Under the pieces are notes generated by a model. The model was not told where the DNA came from and did not search any database. It saw nothing but the letters and a program-made list of their open reading frames with translations. Shown here piece by piece: positions 11,319 to 24,700 of a stretch of 64,000 bases of DNA; positions within the stretch are counted from its first letter, which is position 1; each line of letters begins with the position of its first letter. Source of the DNA: Puffinus mauretanicus (Eukaryota > Chordata > Aves > Procellariiformes > Procellariidae). The DNA lies in contig JAJKFH010002646.1 of assembly GCA_023333565.1 (NCBI GenBank), positions 930,001 to 994,000 on the forward strand. Direction: 5' to 3'. Position numbers and translations under genes: made by a program.

Positions 11319-11422
11319 ATCATGGAATCATCTGGTACACCCTCAGTGACCTTAATAGTAGGCAGTGGTCTTTCATGCTTGGCCTTGATCACCCTAGCAG
11401 TTGTCTATGCAGCGCTATGGAG
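11319..11422 (+). CDS. ADGRB3: ADGRB3 exon: first transmembrane helix
   Basis: 104-bp exon with acceptor TACAG and donor AG|GTATGT. It starts in phase 0 after the Ile of the GPS exon and ends with two bases of an Arg codon. The translation runs from IMESSGTPS, the short linker after the GPS, into a helix of about 24 apolar residues ([20 protein letters not shown]) and ends AALWR. This is TM1 of the seven-helix bundle of a family B2 receptor. It joins in frame with the exons on both sides, and the linker wording agrees with BAI3. No damage is visible. Confidence 0.9.
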
Positions 11423-12543
11423 GTATGTAATGGATTGACAAAGCTGAATGTGAATACATAGTTATATTTAGTTGAATTAAAATTTAAAGAGAGCATCAAA
11501 TGCAATATTTATTATTTGGAAAAGAAAAAAAAAAGCAAAATGTAGTGCATGTTTTGATGCCTAAATTTGTTGATGTGATTGATTGCTCTCTTGGCCTATT
11601 GGTGATGGTATAGCCTGCTCTTCTCTTTCGCCTTTTCAATGTGAATGGTATTGCTCTTTCAGTGGGGTATTCATAGTGCTAATTAACATTTTATTGGATT
11701 CTTCTATATGATATATTTCATGTGAGGTTTCTGGCCTATATCTTTGACTGCTTTTCCTCCATTTACATTTTAAAACAAAACTTCTGTGTTATAAAAATGG
11801 CATATCAAAGTGCCACATCAGATATTGCGGATTTAGGGAGGTTCAGACAATTGGTTTTGAATTTATCCACTTCGGTTGTAAGTTTCAATGAAGACCACAA
11901 AATGAAGTAGTCTCAAATAGTGTAGTGGTACATTCCAGTAATAGTCTTTCTTTCTATCTTGAGTTTACAATATTAAAATATTATATTGACTTAAAAGTGC
12001 AGTAGATATTTATGGAGAAAATTAATTTGAGAAATGATGAGAAATAGCATGCTGTCTTAGTGTAGAAGAAATAGAAAAGTAAGAGGAAAAGTCATGCAAA
12101 GTAATAAATATTTTTTAAAAGTGAACATGGGTTCTCATTTAACCTTTTTCCATAATAAAAGAAAAATAGGTTCTTATGCAAGTAAGAAGAAACACAAGGA
12201 GAAAATAATAATTTTTAGAGTAAAGTAAAATCAACCAATAGAATTTTGCTTTTAGAAGCAGCTTGATAATTTTAAACCCTTTTCTCTCTCACTGTCTTCT
12301 GTAGCCACAGAGACTCACAGGATTAGACATATATATAATAAATATAGAATATCTAGTTACATAAGTTATAATAAAAAAGAGTATAAGAATTATCAGTTCT
12401 TGTCTGTCAAAGCTAAGAATGGGAGTATTTCAGGATATAATTCCCATCTGAAGAATTATAGTGTTATTTTTGCACTCCCTGATATATTTAGCACTTGGAT
12501 GGAAATACTGTCATGCTCAGTGGAACTGGTTTTCTCCATTATT

Positions 12544-12812
12544 CAGATTAGATATAAGGAAGAAATTTTTTTACAATGAGCGTGGTGAGACACTGGAACA
12601 GGTTGCCCAGAGAAGCTGTGGATGCCCCATCATTTGAAGTGTTTGTCAGATTGGACGGGGCTTTGAGCAACCTGATCTAGTGGAAGATGTCCCTGCCCAT
12701 GGCAGGGGGGTTGGAACCTGATGATCTTTAAAGGCTCCTTCCAATCCAAACCAGTCTATGATTTTATGATTCTATGATTCTATGATTTTGTGATTCTATG
12801 ATTCTATGATTC
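12544..12812 (+). mobile_element. CR1 LINE 3' fragment, sense
   Basis: The sequence follows the end of CR1 ORF2 (the ACTGGAACAGGTTGCCCAGAG region) into the CR1 3' UTR (GATCTTTAAAGGCTCCTTCC) and ends in a degenerate ATTCTATG array (about 12760-12812). It is 5'-truncated to under 300 bp and has decayed past coding. Older and of a different subfamily from the copy at 50.5 kb. Confidence 0.9.
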
Positions 12813-13300
12813 TGGTAACTTCCAAGAGGAGAAAAAATTGTATGTGATATCTTATGGACTTAGTGTGGGTTCTGCATCCAGCTGAAGAAAAGATAACTCA
12901 TAGATCTCAGTGTTTTATCAGTGAGATATTTTGAAAGTAGTATGACTACTGAGTGGCCTATCATTTGAATCATTAAAATTTGCCTTCAGCACATTTCTCA
13001 AGAGCATATAGTAACCAACTACAGGGAGAAGATAGACACTGAAACTTATATGTATATATATGCTTGTTTTTATAAATCTAGGGTAGGGAGAATTTTGATA
13101 TTTTGACCCTATGTCTGTATTTATATTTTGGAACACCCACCTTCCCTTTGAATGGCAGGGCCTGTTTAGAGGTGATATGAGGTAGATGTATTCTGGTCTG
13201 AAGAAGGCCTGTGTGAGCGGTTTTTTTATGGTTGATTGATTTGATCCCCCCAGCTGAAAATTCAAACTGAAAAATAAAATTAGTGTCAGTCAAATACTTA

Positions 13301-13376
13301 CCCTTCCCTTCCCTTCCCTTCCCTTCCCTTCCTTTCCCTTCCCTTCCCTTCCCTTCCCTTCCCTTCCCTTCCCTTC
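13301..13376. repeat. (CCCTT)n microsatellite
   Basis: About fifteen tandem CCCTT pentamers with a single interruption (CCTTTCCC). Purely pyrimidine on the + strand, likely to vary in length between individuals. Confidence 0.95.
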
Positions 13377-14770
13377 ATCAATAGTGGGCTGGCAGAAAAA
13401 AACTAAAACCTTCCTAGCTTAAGTTAATGCTGTGAGCTCCGGCTTGCACCGTATTTACTCAACCACTAAGATCCTTTATAGTCCATAGATACTCAGTATT
13501 GGGAACTCGCCCTGGTGAATCAATAGTTAACAAGTTAGGAAGTAGCAGCATACTGACTGTGTAGACAAAGGCACTAGGCTTTCTGTATTTGATTGCAAAC
13601 ACATAGAACTAGCCTTAACCACATTGTTGTATTTTAAGGAAAAATGCGGATTTTGGGATCAGGGTTGTTCTGTCTTCTTAACTAAAAAATGTAATGCTGT
13701 ATTACTTAGTTGATAGCTGCAATTTATTTCATGTCCAAAGCTCGGCATTTCTCATGAGTTCAGCACCCTTTATTATGACCTCCTCAGGGTGTCAGCTATG
13801 AGTGTAAGCTCAGGAGGAGACAGCGATATTAACTAAGCTCCAGTGAGAAGCATATAGTATAGGTCATAGAATATATAAACATATGGCATGGTCTTCAGAG
13901 GAACTGAGCACCCACCTTTACTTTAGTAGTCAACATTTACTCTGTTAGCAGCTCTGAAAATCAAATCAGTAAGGTACTTCACTTGAAACCATAATCATTC
14001 TCTTTCTGTCCTGTAGCATATAAAAGGCTGTATATAGAAAAATGAGAACATTTGCATCTTGTAAGGAAATAGGTGATAAGAGTATTTGACTTTTTCATCC
14101 TAAGCCTACTTGTAAAATGGAGAGATTGTGCGATACTTCCTGCTATAATTTAATCTTTCTGTACAAACTTAGCTATTTTTTAACGTTAGGTTTTATGAAG
14201 ATGCTTCTTCGTACAAACTATTTTGTAAATGTGGTGGAACTTCAAGATTAATATTATCGTTATCCCAATAACTTGTTTCAAAATGCGCTGCCAGAGTATC
14301 ATCAACCAACCTGCATCTTATTTCTGCATCATGGACCAGATCCTCTGTTTATGTAAATCACCATCTTTTTGGTGAAGTTAGTTATTGTGAGTGGTCTATG
14401 CCAGCTGTGGATATTCCCAGGGAAGAGCAGAGAGCATAAGAAGTTCCTGACAGGAATGCATGCAAGCCCGTTATTATCAGTATGGCGTTAGAACAGCATT
14501 GCCAGCAATTTTTTAAAAAAGCATTGATAGATTATTTTTAAAATATACCAAGATACTAAAAGGGAATTGCAGAATATCTATCAAAATATCATAGTTCCTG
14601 TGTTTGTAATGTGACAGCTCTCTGATACTCTCTTTGAGCACATGAAAGAGAGTGCTTACCTTTCAGAATATCTCCAACATTTAATGCAAGAATTGCATCA
14701 AAGCTTTGTATGACTTGCTAGTTGTTTTCCTTTTAGAAAGGTTGTACCCTCTCTTTGTTTATTTGAACAG

Positions 14771-14873
14771 GTACATCAGATCTGAGAGGTCAATAATTCT
14801 AATCAATTTCTGCCTGTCTATTATCTCATCAAATATCCTTATCCTGGTTGGACAAACTCAGACACATAACAAG
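14771..14873 (+). CDS. ADGRB3: ADGRB3 exon: first cytoplasmic loop and TM2
   Basis: 103-bp exon with acceptor GAACAG and donor AAG|GTATGA. The first G completes the Arg codon begun in the previous exon; the exon ends in phase 0. It encodes YIRSERS, the short first intracellular loop, followed by the second helix ([20 protein letters not shown]) and QTQTHNK at its extracellular end. This pattern is typical of adhesion GPCRs, and the exact wording fits BAI3. The next coding exon, expected to carry TM3 with its disulphide Cys, was not found downstream in this window. Confidence 0.9.
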
Positions 14874-17800
14874 GTATGATGATGGATTGTATTAAATTTG
14901 CACTTAAGTATTGAGATCTTTGTTTTATTTGCGTTTAGCTTAAAATAACTACATCCATTTAGTCCTATATTCATAGGACTTGGCATTTTTGGCAAAATAT
15001 TAACAGACAAGGGAAAATATTTACCATCTTTCGTAGTCTTTTTTTCCCCTCCAAAAATCCCTTTTGGTATTGTTCCCTCTGGATAAGCTGTGTTCTCTGT
15101 GGTAGACTTGTATGTTTTATAACTAAATTTCAAAGCAAAAAAGTTCAAAGACTCAACATCAAAAGCAGAAATTTTGGTTCATTATAATAGTTGTAATAGG
15201 ATTGTGCTACAGTGTTTTTGTCTTTTTATTAACACACTGGTACTCGAAAGGCAAGTAGAAATTGCTTAGAAGTTAGAGTACTATTCCTGAAAACGTGCAG
15301 AAACAGACATCATAACAAGCTATAGAACTGTTAAATCTCTGACTGATGTAGCTATAAGAAAGTAATAACCCTGCATACTTTACTTAGTGAAATATTGCTG
15401 ATTTATTACTAATCTGTTCTCAGACTCTTTCTGAACATAGTCATCATTTGTCCCTCTCCTGTAGAGCAGGGCTGTGTCAGTGTTTTGAGGCATCACCCAG
15501 TGCCTAGTGATGCTAGGCAACTTTCAGAAGTGACAATAAGTGGTTGCTTAAAATTAACTATGGCTACATGATAGCTTGGAATAGAAAATAGGATGTAATT
15601 GGTGAATAGGGCATTATGTGATAGAATGCCATTAAGTTTTGGAGTGAGCAAGTATCTGTAAAGTAATTCTTTATCCCACTGTGTTAAAATACTTAATGCA
15701 CTGCTCATCTTAATTTTTCCAATGTCTAATGAAATACGTTCATCATCTGCTATAGGATAACTGATGTTTCTACAACACATCTATAATGAATCATTTATTC
15801 TTTTCAAATGAGTGCTTAGAAATTTAGCTGCCAGAAGTCTCATAAAATCAATACGAGTAACATAGCTGTACTTTGTAAAACATACCCAAAACAAACATAG
15901 TCATTTCCAACACAACATTTAACAAAATTATTAAAATTAAGATATTAATATGCTTTAAAGTTTTGAAAGTATGTAGAGGTACAAATGAACAAAATACGGA
16001 TTTGCAGAAGAAGCCCATGTGACTCTCGCAGATTTTATTCAGGGGGAAAAAAAGTCAGAAATGCGCAAGCAACTTCAGAGTGCCAGAGTGCAGAAGGATT
16101 AAACCTTTCTAGAATTTCAGCACTAGCATGCATAGTCATATATACTATTTTATTATGTATTTCAAGAAGAAATATGGTTCAGTAGCTGAAAGTTCCTGTG
16201 TATATTGCGGAGTTTGAGGGCATCAGAATGACTGTGTTTGATAAGATGCTCCCTAGGTATGCTGGCAGCCTTTTTCTGATGCTTGACTCAGGGAACTCTA
16301 AACTAAAACACACCCTTAATCCAGTTCCTTTCTTTTAATCTTAATCAACTTGAGCTCCCTCACTTCTGCTTCCTGAACTCCTGAAAGTATAGAGGTATTA
16401 CATTGACTTATTTCTGAGAACAGCAGATCCTAGAAATGGAGATGTTCAGAGGAAATAATTGACAGAAATAACAACACATGACAAATTTTATATTTTGAAT
16501 ACATCAACTCCAAAATAACACTTTTTACTACACTTGTGTTCTTTTTGAGTCCACATCTTGCTTTTGATACATGTAGCACCCAGGAGCTTCTAGCCAGGGA
16601 GTATCTCTAATGGATCAAAGGCAGGGTACGTTTTTTTATACCAAGGAAGATATTCCTTGTTACAGACCAAAAATCTTTTTATCACTATGTCCACTGATAT
16701 GTGAATATATTGTAGCTCCAAGAAGCTAGCCTGTGAATGCACTATCAACAAAACGGCCAGCTAAAGCCAATGTTTAGCAAAAGCTTATTCAAATTAAAGC
16801 AATCAGATCCAGTTATGACTTCGATATGTTTGTAAGTAGGGATGTTATTTTGGCATCAGATGTGTTTGAATTCAAGTTTTGAATTTTTTATTTTCAAATA
16901 TCATATATGACCAGAAGAAGCCAGTGTTTGATTTTTAGTCCATAGATCTAGATTACAATACTGACACCTGTAGGAAAAATTATGTTTTCATGTTGCTGAG
17001 CTAGAAAATTAAATCTGTAAATGGGAATTTTAGAAAGAAAATCAAGTCCTTACCTATGGTTTAAGATGAAAAACATTTTAGATTTGTTTCTGAGATTTTA
17101 TTTACTAGAAATCAAACCATTTGGGGTTTTAGTGTTTGTTTGAAAATTTTGGGAGAAATCTTGGGAATATTTTATCAGGATGATGTAATATTCAAGTGAG
17201 CAGAATTTTTTTCCTGAATAAAGGTCGAGGTGGTGTTTTATGGCAAGAAGATGAGCTCAGTTTTTTTAATGTATTAGAGAAAATTTAAGAAATATGATAT
17301 GCCAAGTTTTAGAGTTTATTTACTCTGTTCCATTCTCATTCTTATGTTCATAATATTCTCATATTATTGGGGCACATATATGCTGATGATATTGACAAAG
17401 TTGAAGAATGCCCCGTTTTTCCATGCTTTAGTTTGACTTTGCTTCTGAGTTTAAATTGTCCCCAGCTCTATATTTGTTTATATTCCCTTTGAGAATAGGT
17501 GCTTGTAAATGTCGTCAAAGTTGAATTCCATTTTAAAGTTGAACAGTGTGTAAATTAAGCATACAGAAGATGTATTTATAACAAACAGCATATTGTCAGT
17601 CTGTTTGCAGTTTGTGGTTTTCTCTATATGCATTAAACACTGCACCAACTACTTTTATTCATTTCAATGCTATTCAATCTCCAGGAAATTTCTGTGGTTC
17701 ATTTTAGTACACCCATTGACATCTGTGACAAAGAAAAAATATTGAGTCTCTTGGTCTGGATAAGTGCAGGTTTTCTGCTGTTTTCTTTCTGTCTTATGTG

Positions 17801-20791
17801 AATCATAGATACTTAGCATGTTAGGTTTAGCTCTACTCTTTGAAAGCTGAGTATATCCTAGATGTTTTTACAAAAACTTTTTTTAGTGAAGACTAAGTGA
17901 GTTTGAATATTGCACTGTCTTTGGTTCAACTAAGTCCTGCCTTTTTTCAGTAAAAAAGATCATGGTATTTCCCATAGGCAGAAATGGACGAAATATTTAC
18001 AGAGGACATGTAGAAGTAGTTTAAATTCTTTCAAGCCACCATAGCTTTTACATTTCTAATATTCCTTGTTTAAAAGTGATTTTTTTCTCCAGTTTCAGTA
18101 ACTCGAGGATGCCAACATTAGATCAGAGGTCTAGGTCATGGGGCTTTTTGGCTTGTTTTAGAATAGATTCGTGATGGGGGGCATGGAGAGGAGTATGGTT
18201 TCTCTTGGAAGATTTGTATTGGGATAGCAAAAAAGCCTTTTGTCAACAGAAAAGGCTTGCTCCTTTATTCCTTCTTAGCCAAATGTGTTGTCCTTCATTT
18301 TATTAAAGGACACAGCTGAGAAATGTTCTGCTTTTTTCAGTACGTTTGCCCAAACCTTTCAAAATGCAAAACTTAATTCAAAGCCTTCTTAATGTTTTAG
18401 GCTGTGTAAGAGGTCTCTGTTTTGTCAGATCCTGTTTTGAAATATAGGTCACTGAAGGCTGAATTTACAAGAATATTATGAATTTAATTATGTATCTTCT
18501 TTAAATATACTCAGTGTCATATTAGGTATGAGAAGCAAATTAATTTACTTTGGTATATCTTTTTGTCTCTTGTTTTCTTTTCAGTGTTTAATGTTAGCCA
18601 CATAATCATATTTAAATTTGAGGATATGCAGTTGATGCACTGGAGATAGCCCTTTAACAACTGAAGTTAGTCGTAACATTGAAATTAAGTCTCCCGAATT
18701 AAGGAAGGGTAATACTTTTCATGTGTAACCTAACTGCTCAAATATCTGTTATTTCACAAATACTATGAGATGTCCCTAACATCTACAAAAGCACTATGTA
18801 TTTACTTTGAAGATACTGACAGTTTTCTTTAAGGAAATATCTATCAGTGATTCGTAGGTTTCACTGTAACGTAACTCTTGCTATATTATGTTTTCTAATG
18901 TTCTTCTTGCCATCGAGAAAAATGGTTGTATTTCTTCTATATGTGGACCTTTAACGCTTAAGCTATAAATCTTTACTATGCTTCTGATCCCATTTAATGA
19001 ATAGATTCTCTACCGCCAATAAGTTATTGATTAATATTATGCGGATTTTTAAATAAATTCTCTTTCCTTTTGCATACATTCAAAAAATACCTTGTTTTTT
19101 TCACAGTTCTGCCTAAATAAAAACACATTAGCTGTTTGATGTAAACAATTCTTGTTTACCTATTTTTTCTGTGAAGAAAACAAAGATTAATACAATTTAA
19201 AATAAACTGTAGAATTCATTATACATATGGGCAAAAGTTAATTATTTTCTGTATTATCTGTTTCCCAGTGTACTTAAGAGTTCATTGCTGGAGTTTGGGT
19301 CACTTGTGAGAAACAGGCATATTTTTAGAAATGTCATAAGACTCTGTACATTTTGTTAGCCATAGTCAGGTTTATGTGTGCCTGTCAAGGGAAGAACAGG
19401 GAAGATGTTAATGCACAAGGCAAGATTTAGCAACCCTGATATTCTGTGCCATCCCTGTTTAATTGCAATACTTAGTTTATCATGCTAACTATGACATTTT
19501 GGAATTTGTCTCTTAGACCATACCTGAAAGGATATGAAAAAGGCATATGTGACTGCCTAAAGCACATAACATAAACAATCAGTAGTTTTGATAAATGCAT
19601 TGTAAACAAGCGCAAACCCCCTAAAATTTTGTAGTTAATAAGATTAGAATGTTCACTAAATAGGCTGGCTGGACAAAAATAACACCACTTTAGTCTTTTT
19701 TTTTAGAGGTTCTAGGCTGAAAGAAGCAAATAGAAGTGGAAAGGAGTTGAGCAGCCACAGCATCCCAGTCCCATAGCACTCTGAAACAGCTGACTGTGTA
19801 ACTAGGGCTCCCTCAGGTTTTGAGAAACAGTGGGTGGCGGGATCCCCTGAGAACCCTGCAAATGTTCAGGTGGTACTAATGCTGCCTCTAACCATGTGGC
19901 TTTTGCCCCATATCTGCCACTGCCTTACAGATGCAGACATCATGGCAATATATCTCCTAGGAAACAGCGGGGGAGACTTAAGAGCAGATGGAATGAACAG
20001 ACAAATGATGCTAACACAGCATTAAGGTTGTGTTAGAAAATCAGTGAGGAAGTAGGGAATTTAGTATGTCAGGCAGTAGCACTCAGGTGCTATTTCAGGT
20101 TTTGCCTGGAGAACTTAAGGGCAATGCCCCCCATTTAAGCAGCTGAAGCCCGGGAAAATATGTCCTTCCATTTTTGCCCGTACCCAACTTCCAAATTAAC
20201 ACCTACTATGCTGATTGTTATCTCTTTCTTTGTGTAACAGCTTTTTGAACAGCTGAGCCACAGAGCCTCTGGTGTGGGTCAGCCATGACAGAAACACACC
20301 AATAAATAGGTCAGCAGTCAGAGTGCACTGCACCACACACATCTGCCTGCGGTGTATTCGGGAACTCAGAAACAATTAACTGGAGAAGAGCCCACTTAAC
20401 TGAATAACTATTACAGAAGTAGGTCTGTTTAAGCAACACTCTTTCACCATGCCAAATTCTGACAAAACCCGTTAACATCAGCTGAATTAACTACCTGCTT
20501 TTAGCTTCTCAAGAGAACCTCTGGGAGCAGATCTTTCTTACCCAAGATCAGTAAACATTGTCATTCATGCTACTGTTACCTGCCTCAGAGGGGAAGGTAA
20601 CATTCTTCTCAAAAGTGCCTGCCAGTCTGTTTCTCAAAATACATCAACTTTATCATTCAGTTTGCTATTTCTAAACAAAACAGACATTTTTATTGTAAGT
20701 GGGTTACGGGGAAGAAATTGGGTAGATATTAGCAGCATGCATTCTCTGTCTCCAATCCCCAGAACCTTTTTAAGAGCTCTGTGAGCTATTT
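14874..20791 (+). other. ADGRB3 long intron, first part
   Basis: Starts GTATGA. AT-rich sequence with many stop codons in every frame. I see no exon, transposon or array in it. Confidence 0.7.
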
Positions 20792-21750
20792 TAAAATCAC
20801 AGCATTGTTCAGGTTGGAAGGTCATCTGATCCAACCTCATTCTCAAGTCAGGGTCAGCTGTAGGGTCAGAACGGGTTGCTCAGGGCTTTATATAGTCAAG
20901 ACTTGAAAACCTCCAAGTGTGGAAACTGCACAACCTCCTTGGGAAACTTGCTCCACTGCTTGACTGTCCTCATGGTTAAAAAGTTTTTCCAGATAGCTGG
21001 TCTGGACCTCTTGTTTCAATTTATGCTCATTGTCCTTTGTCATCCCACCACACATCACTGTGAAGAGCTTGGTTTCATCTTCTCAATGATGTCTCTATAG
21101 GCACTGACAGGCTGCTGTTAGATACCCCTGAAGCCATGGCTTCTCCAGGCTGAACAAGCCCACTTTCCTTAGCCTCTCTTCATAAGTCAAGTATTCCAGC
21201 CCCCAAGCATCTTGGCAGCCTCTGCTAAACCAACTCCAGTTTATCAAGTCTTCCACTGGGCATTGGGCAACTCGTTTCTATTGGACACAGCATTCTAGAT
21301 ATGGTCTAATGAGTGCTGAGCAGAGGAGGACAATCCATCCCTCAACCTACTGGCTGTGCTTCTCTCAATGCAGCCCCGGATGCTGTCTACCGTCTGTGCT
21401 GCCAGGGGACACTGCTGACTAATATTCAGCTCACTGCCCATCCCTCCAACCTGTACAGTTCTCTCTGGATGGCAGCCGTGCCTGGTCCCCCCAGTTTGGT
21501 GTTATCTACAAACTATGTGAACAAGCATTCCACTGCCTATTCCAGGTCATTGACATTAAACATAGGTCCCTGGATAGACCCATGTAGTACTCTGCTTGTT
21601 ATCTGCTTCCAGGTAAATTGCCACCCATTAGTGATTACACTCTAAGTCAACCATCCAACTAGTTTTTTATCCATTGGGTGTCCACTCCTCCAGCTGTGAC
21701 CTCCTAGTCTGGTTACAAGAATATCATGAGAGGCTTTGTTGGAGCTCATT
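20792..21750 (-). mobile_element. Old CR1 LINE fragment, antisense
   Basis: Reading on the minus strand, this is CR1 ORF2 tail plus 3' UTR. The + strand begins with a decayed 3' end (AATCACAGCATTGTTCAGG, GGTCATCTGATCCAACC) and continues through the reverse of the conserved C-terminal coding block (CTTCTCCAGGCTGAACAAGC, CCTCTCTTCATAAGTC, CATTCTAGATATGGTCTAA). Similarity fades around 21750. The (ATTCTATG)n tail is gone and many indels break the frame, so it is clearly older than the other long CR1 copies here. Confidence 0.8.
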
Positions 21751-24700
21751 TTAATGAGATTTATTTTGAAAAGCAAAAGTGATGTTGACTTGGGAATCCA
21801 AAATTTACCAAGGTTTATCCGTGAAAGACTTAGACTGTGTCTGACCCATGACTCACACTGGTACCAGCTCTAGTGTCTCTCGGCTGTTGAGGATCTTCTC
21901 CCACCCACCCACACAACCACACATTGCACGCATGAGCTGAGGAATGTTGCACAGGTGTAGTCTACTCCCTCCTCCCTGGTTCTGGTGCTGGACTTGGTGC
22001 TGGAGTGTGTGCCTCTGCTGTCCTGTCTTAGCACAAAAAAAAAAAAGCTCAGGCTTTCCTGAGGTAACCCTTGTCCGTCCTAGTCTTCCCCAAATGGTGG
22101 GGTTTTTCCTCCTTGTTCTTCAAACCTGTTTAGAATGGTTTTTTCTCTTCTAGAATTCACCTCACAGCCCTGAGAAAAATAGCTCATCCTCTCACAAACA
22201 CCTGTTTGAATCATTTCAGACAATCTGTTGATGACTTAAGCACTTATTTTGGGCTTCACACATTTTTTCTACTTCTCTTTTGTTTATGTGTTGAATTTCA
22301 GTGGAAATAGAAAAGCAGTCAATGGGAAGTAGATCAACCTACAAACAGTTAAATGTTCATGTCTTTCATTTACATAATCTTGGTTTTAAGAAAGAGGAAA
22401 CCATAAACACTTCTAAGTACAATGGTAGAAAGGATTTTTAAATGAAGATACGATAGGAATAGACTTCACAAGATTAAATGGTTTAAGTAATAATGATAAC
22501 AACAGCAACACCAAAAATCAGCATTCAGCTACTTGGTTTTCATTCTAGTATGAAAGTTGAATTTCCTATATGGATTTTCCTATGTGGATTACCATTTCTA
22601 AGAATGTAGGCATAGAATCTATTTGTCACATAAGCTAAAAGAGATAAAGAAACACAGTAGGATATTTTTGATATATGTATCTGGTAAAATAATACATTAA
22701 AAAATACAACTCTGAGATAAATATAATGTAAATCTTATGCCCTACTACAATAATTATTACATCATTGTTTTCTCTGTATAACAGAACGAAACATGTTAGA
22801 AAACATAAACTCTTCTAAAAGACTATAATTTAAGGAAAAATAGTGTAATTTTTGTGCAAAAGATTATCTACCTATTGTACTGGATTTTATTTATACTTCC
22901 CTACAACTCCCTGTTGTGTCTGCTTATTTTCAGGAACATATGGTATGGTTTAACCTTGACATGCACTGTGAAGTACATTTGTACAGTTCTACTTTTTTTT
23001 TTCTTGTATTCTCCTAGGTCAGAGTTTTTAGGCTTCTATATCTTGCAGTCAAGTCAATGAGAGCATTATAAGGGAAATGAGGCTATTGGATTGGTCTGAT
23101 TCTGAGATTGGTCCGACTAGAAGCTGTAAAATGAGTATTCTTTCCTAAGACTACGTACTTTCCTCTGTAAAAGCTATGGGGCTCAGTCCTCTGATCCTTA
23201 TACATGAAAGTATTCTCTAGCCCTATGTTTACTTTTACTTTAAAGTTTTAGAAACAGTATCACATATCATGAAAACGAATTGTGGGGTTTGTGTTTGTTA
23301 CTTATGGCTGAAGTACACTCAGTTCTGAAAACAGGGCTTGCTAGTGAATCAGTTCACTTTTTATGCTGGAGTCCCTCTTGCTTTTGCAGCAACTGAAAAA
23401 AAAAAAGTGAATGATGTTTTGCTAGATTCAATCAAACTCGTCCAGGATGCTGTTTAAACAGCAGCCAAAATCAACCGCTCCAGAAGTACAAGAGGCTCTG
23501 CTGTGGGCAATTGTGAGTTAACCTACCCTGTACCTTATTAGATTGTTTAATTTGTGATTGATTTTAAGTCATGGCCAAAATAAACTTCCCATAAAATGAT
23601 AATTGTTCTCAGGTGCTAAGCTTAAGGTCTGAGTTCCAGTGCCTATGTTTAGACCTGTTTATTCATTTTATATTTGTCTGCTTTTGGAGAAAAAAAAAAT
23701 AATGTGGGATGAGACTGGATCTCAAGTTTCTTTTTTTCTTTCTTTCCCTATGAATCTTGTTTGCCTGGCTGCAAGTACTCAGGTTTCAACAGGAAAAGCA
23801 TTTCCACCCATTTCTAGCTCTTCTAGAGCGTGATGGTAGGTGAAATTTCATGTGAAGTGGGACAAGCAGGATGCGAATCTCTGTTCTAGATAGAGACCAA
23901 CAATCGAATGGAAAGCCAAGGATGATCATACAAATTCTGATCTTTTCTGCTTTTTCTTTCTGTGGAAAAAACTGTGGTCACTGTGTGCTGAACTCATTGA
24001 AGTCAGCATCCACTAAGTGTGGTCTGAGCATATTTATTATATCATGAGAAAAAGCAATGTTGTTAGGTGCTCTGGATCACAGAAGGACTTTGTGATGAGA
24101 GGGATGCTCAGCTTGTCAAATAAAGGTACTCCTAGGTATGGTTAGGGACCCAAAATTATGTACCCAGAGATCATCTTGGTGCTAGTGTAAAATGCATGTA
24201 GTGCCTCTAATTTTAGACCGCTGCTGAACATGACCTTTTTATATTTGTTTTCATGGCCATAAATGCTTATTATGTTGAGTCTCAATGAGTCACACCATAG
24301 ACATCAAACCTGGTACTGAAAAATTTGACAGTAATTGTGTTTTTCTCTTTTGATGGTTTTGTCAAAATTTATGTAAAATTGACATTGTGGATAAATAAGT
24401 AGGCATTTTGTGGAATTTAATAGAAAATTACGCTCAGAATAATTGTTGAAAGAAAACTCTAAAGGTAAATTTACAAAGCATGCATTTGGCTGTAATCATG
24501 GACATTTTTAATGAATGTAATTGTGAGATTTCCAGAACCCTGCAGGGAAATGTACATGTTTGTAATAAAAAGGCCTCAAGCTGTTAAAACTGATAGAATT
24601 TCTGAAATGTCAAGAAAGTTCAGTTTGCACTAGACTTCTGGGTTTCAAAACAGGATGAAAAACATGTTACTATCTCTCCCTTCTGAAGAAAACTGAAATA

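Larger units (their letters stand above)
11423..14770 (+). other. ADGRB3 intron between TM1 and TM2 exons
   Basis: Starts GTATGT and ends TTTGAACAG. It carries a 3' CR1 fragment (12544-12812) and a CCCTT microsatellite (13301-13376). The remainder is AT-rich DNA in which I see nothing further. Confidence 0.8.
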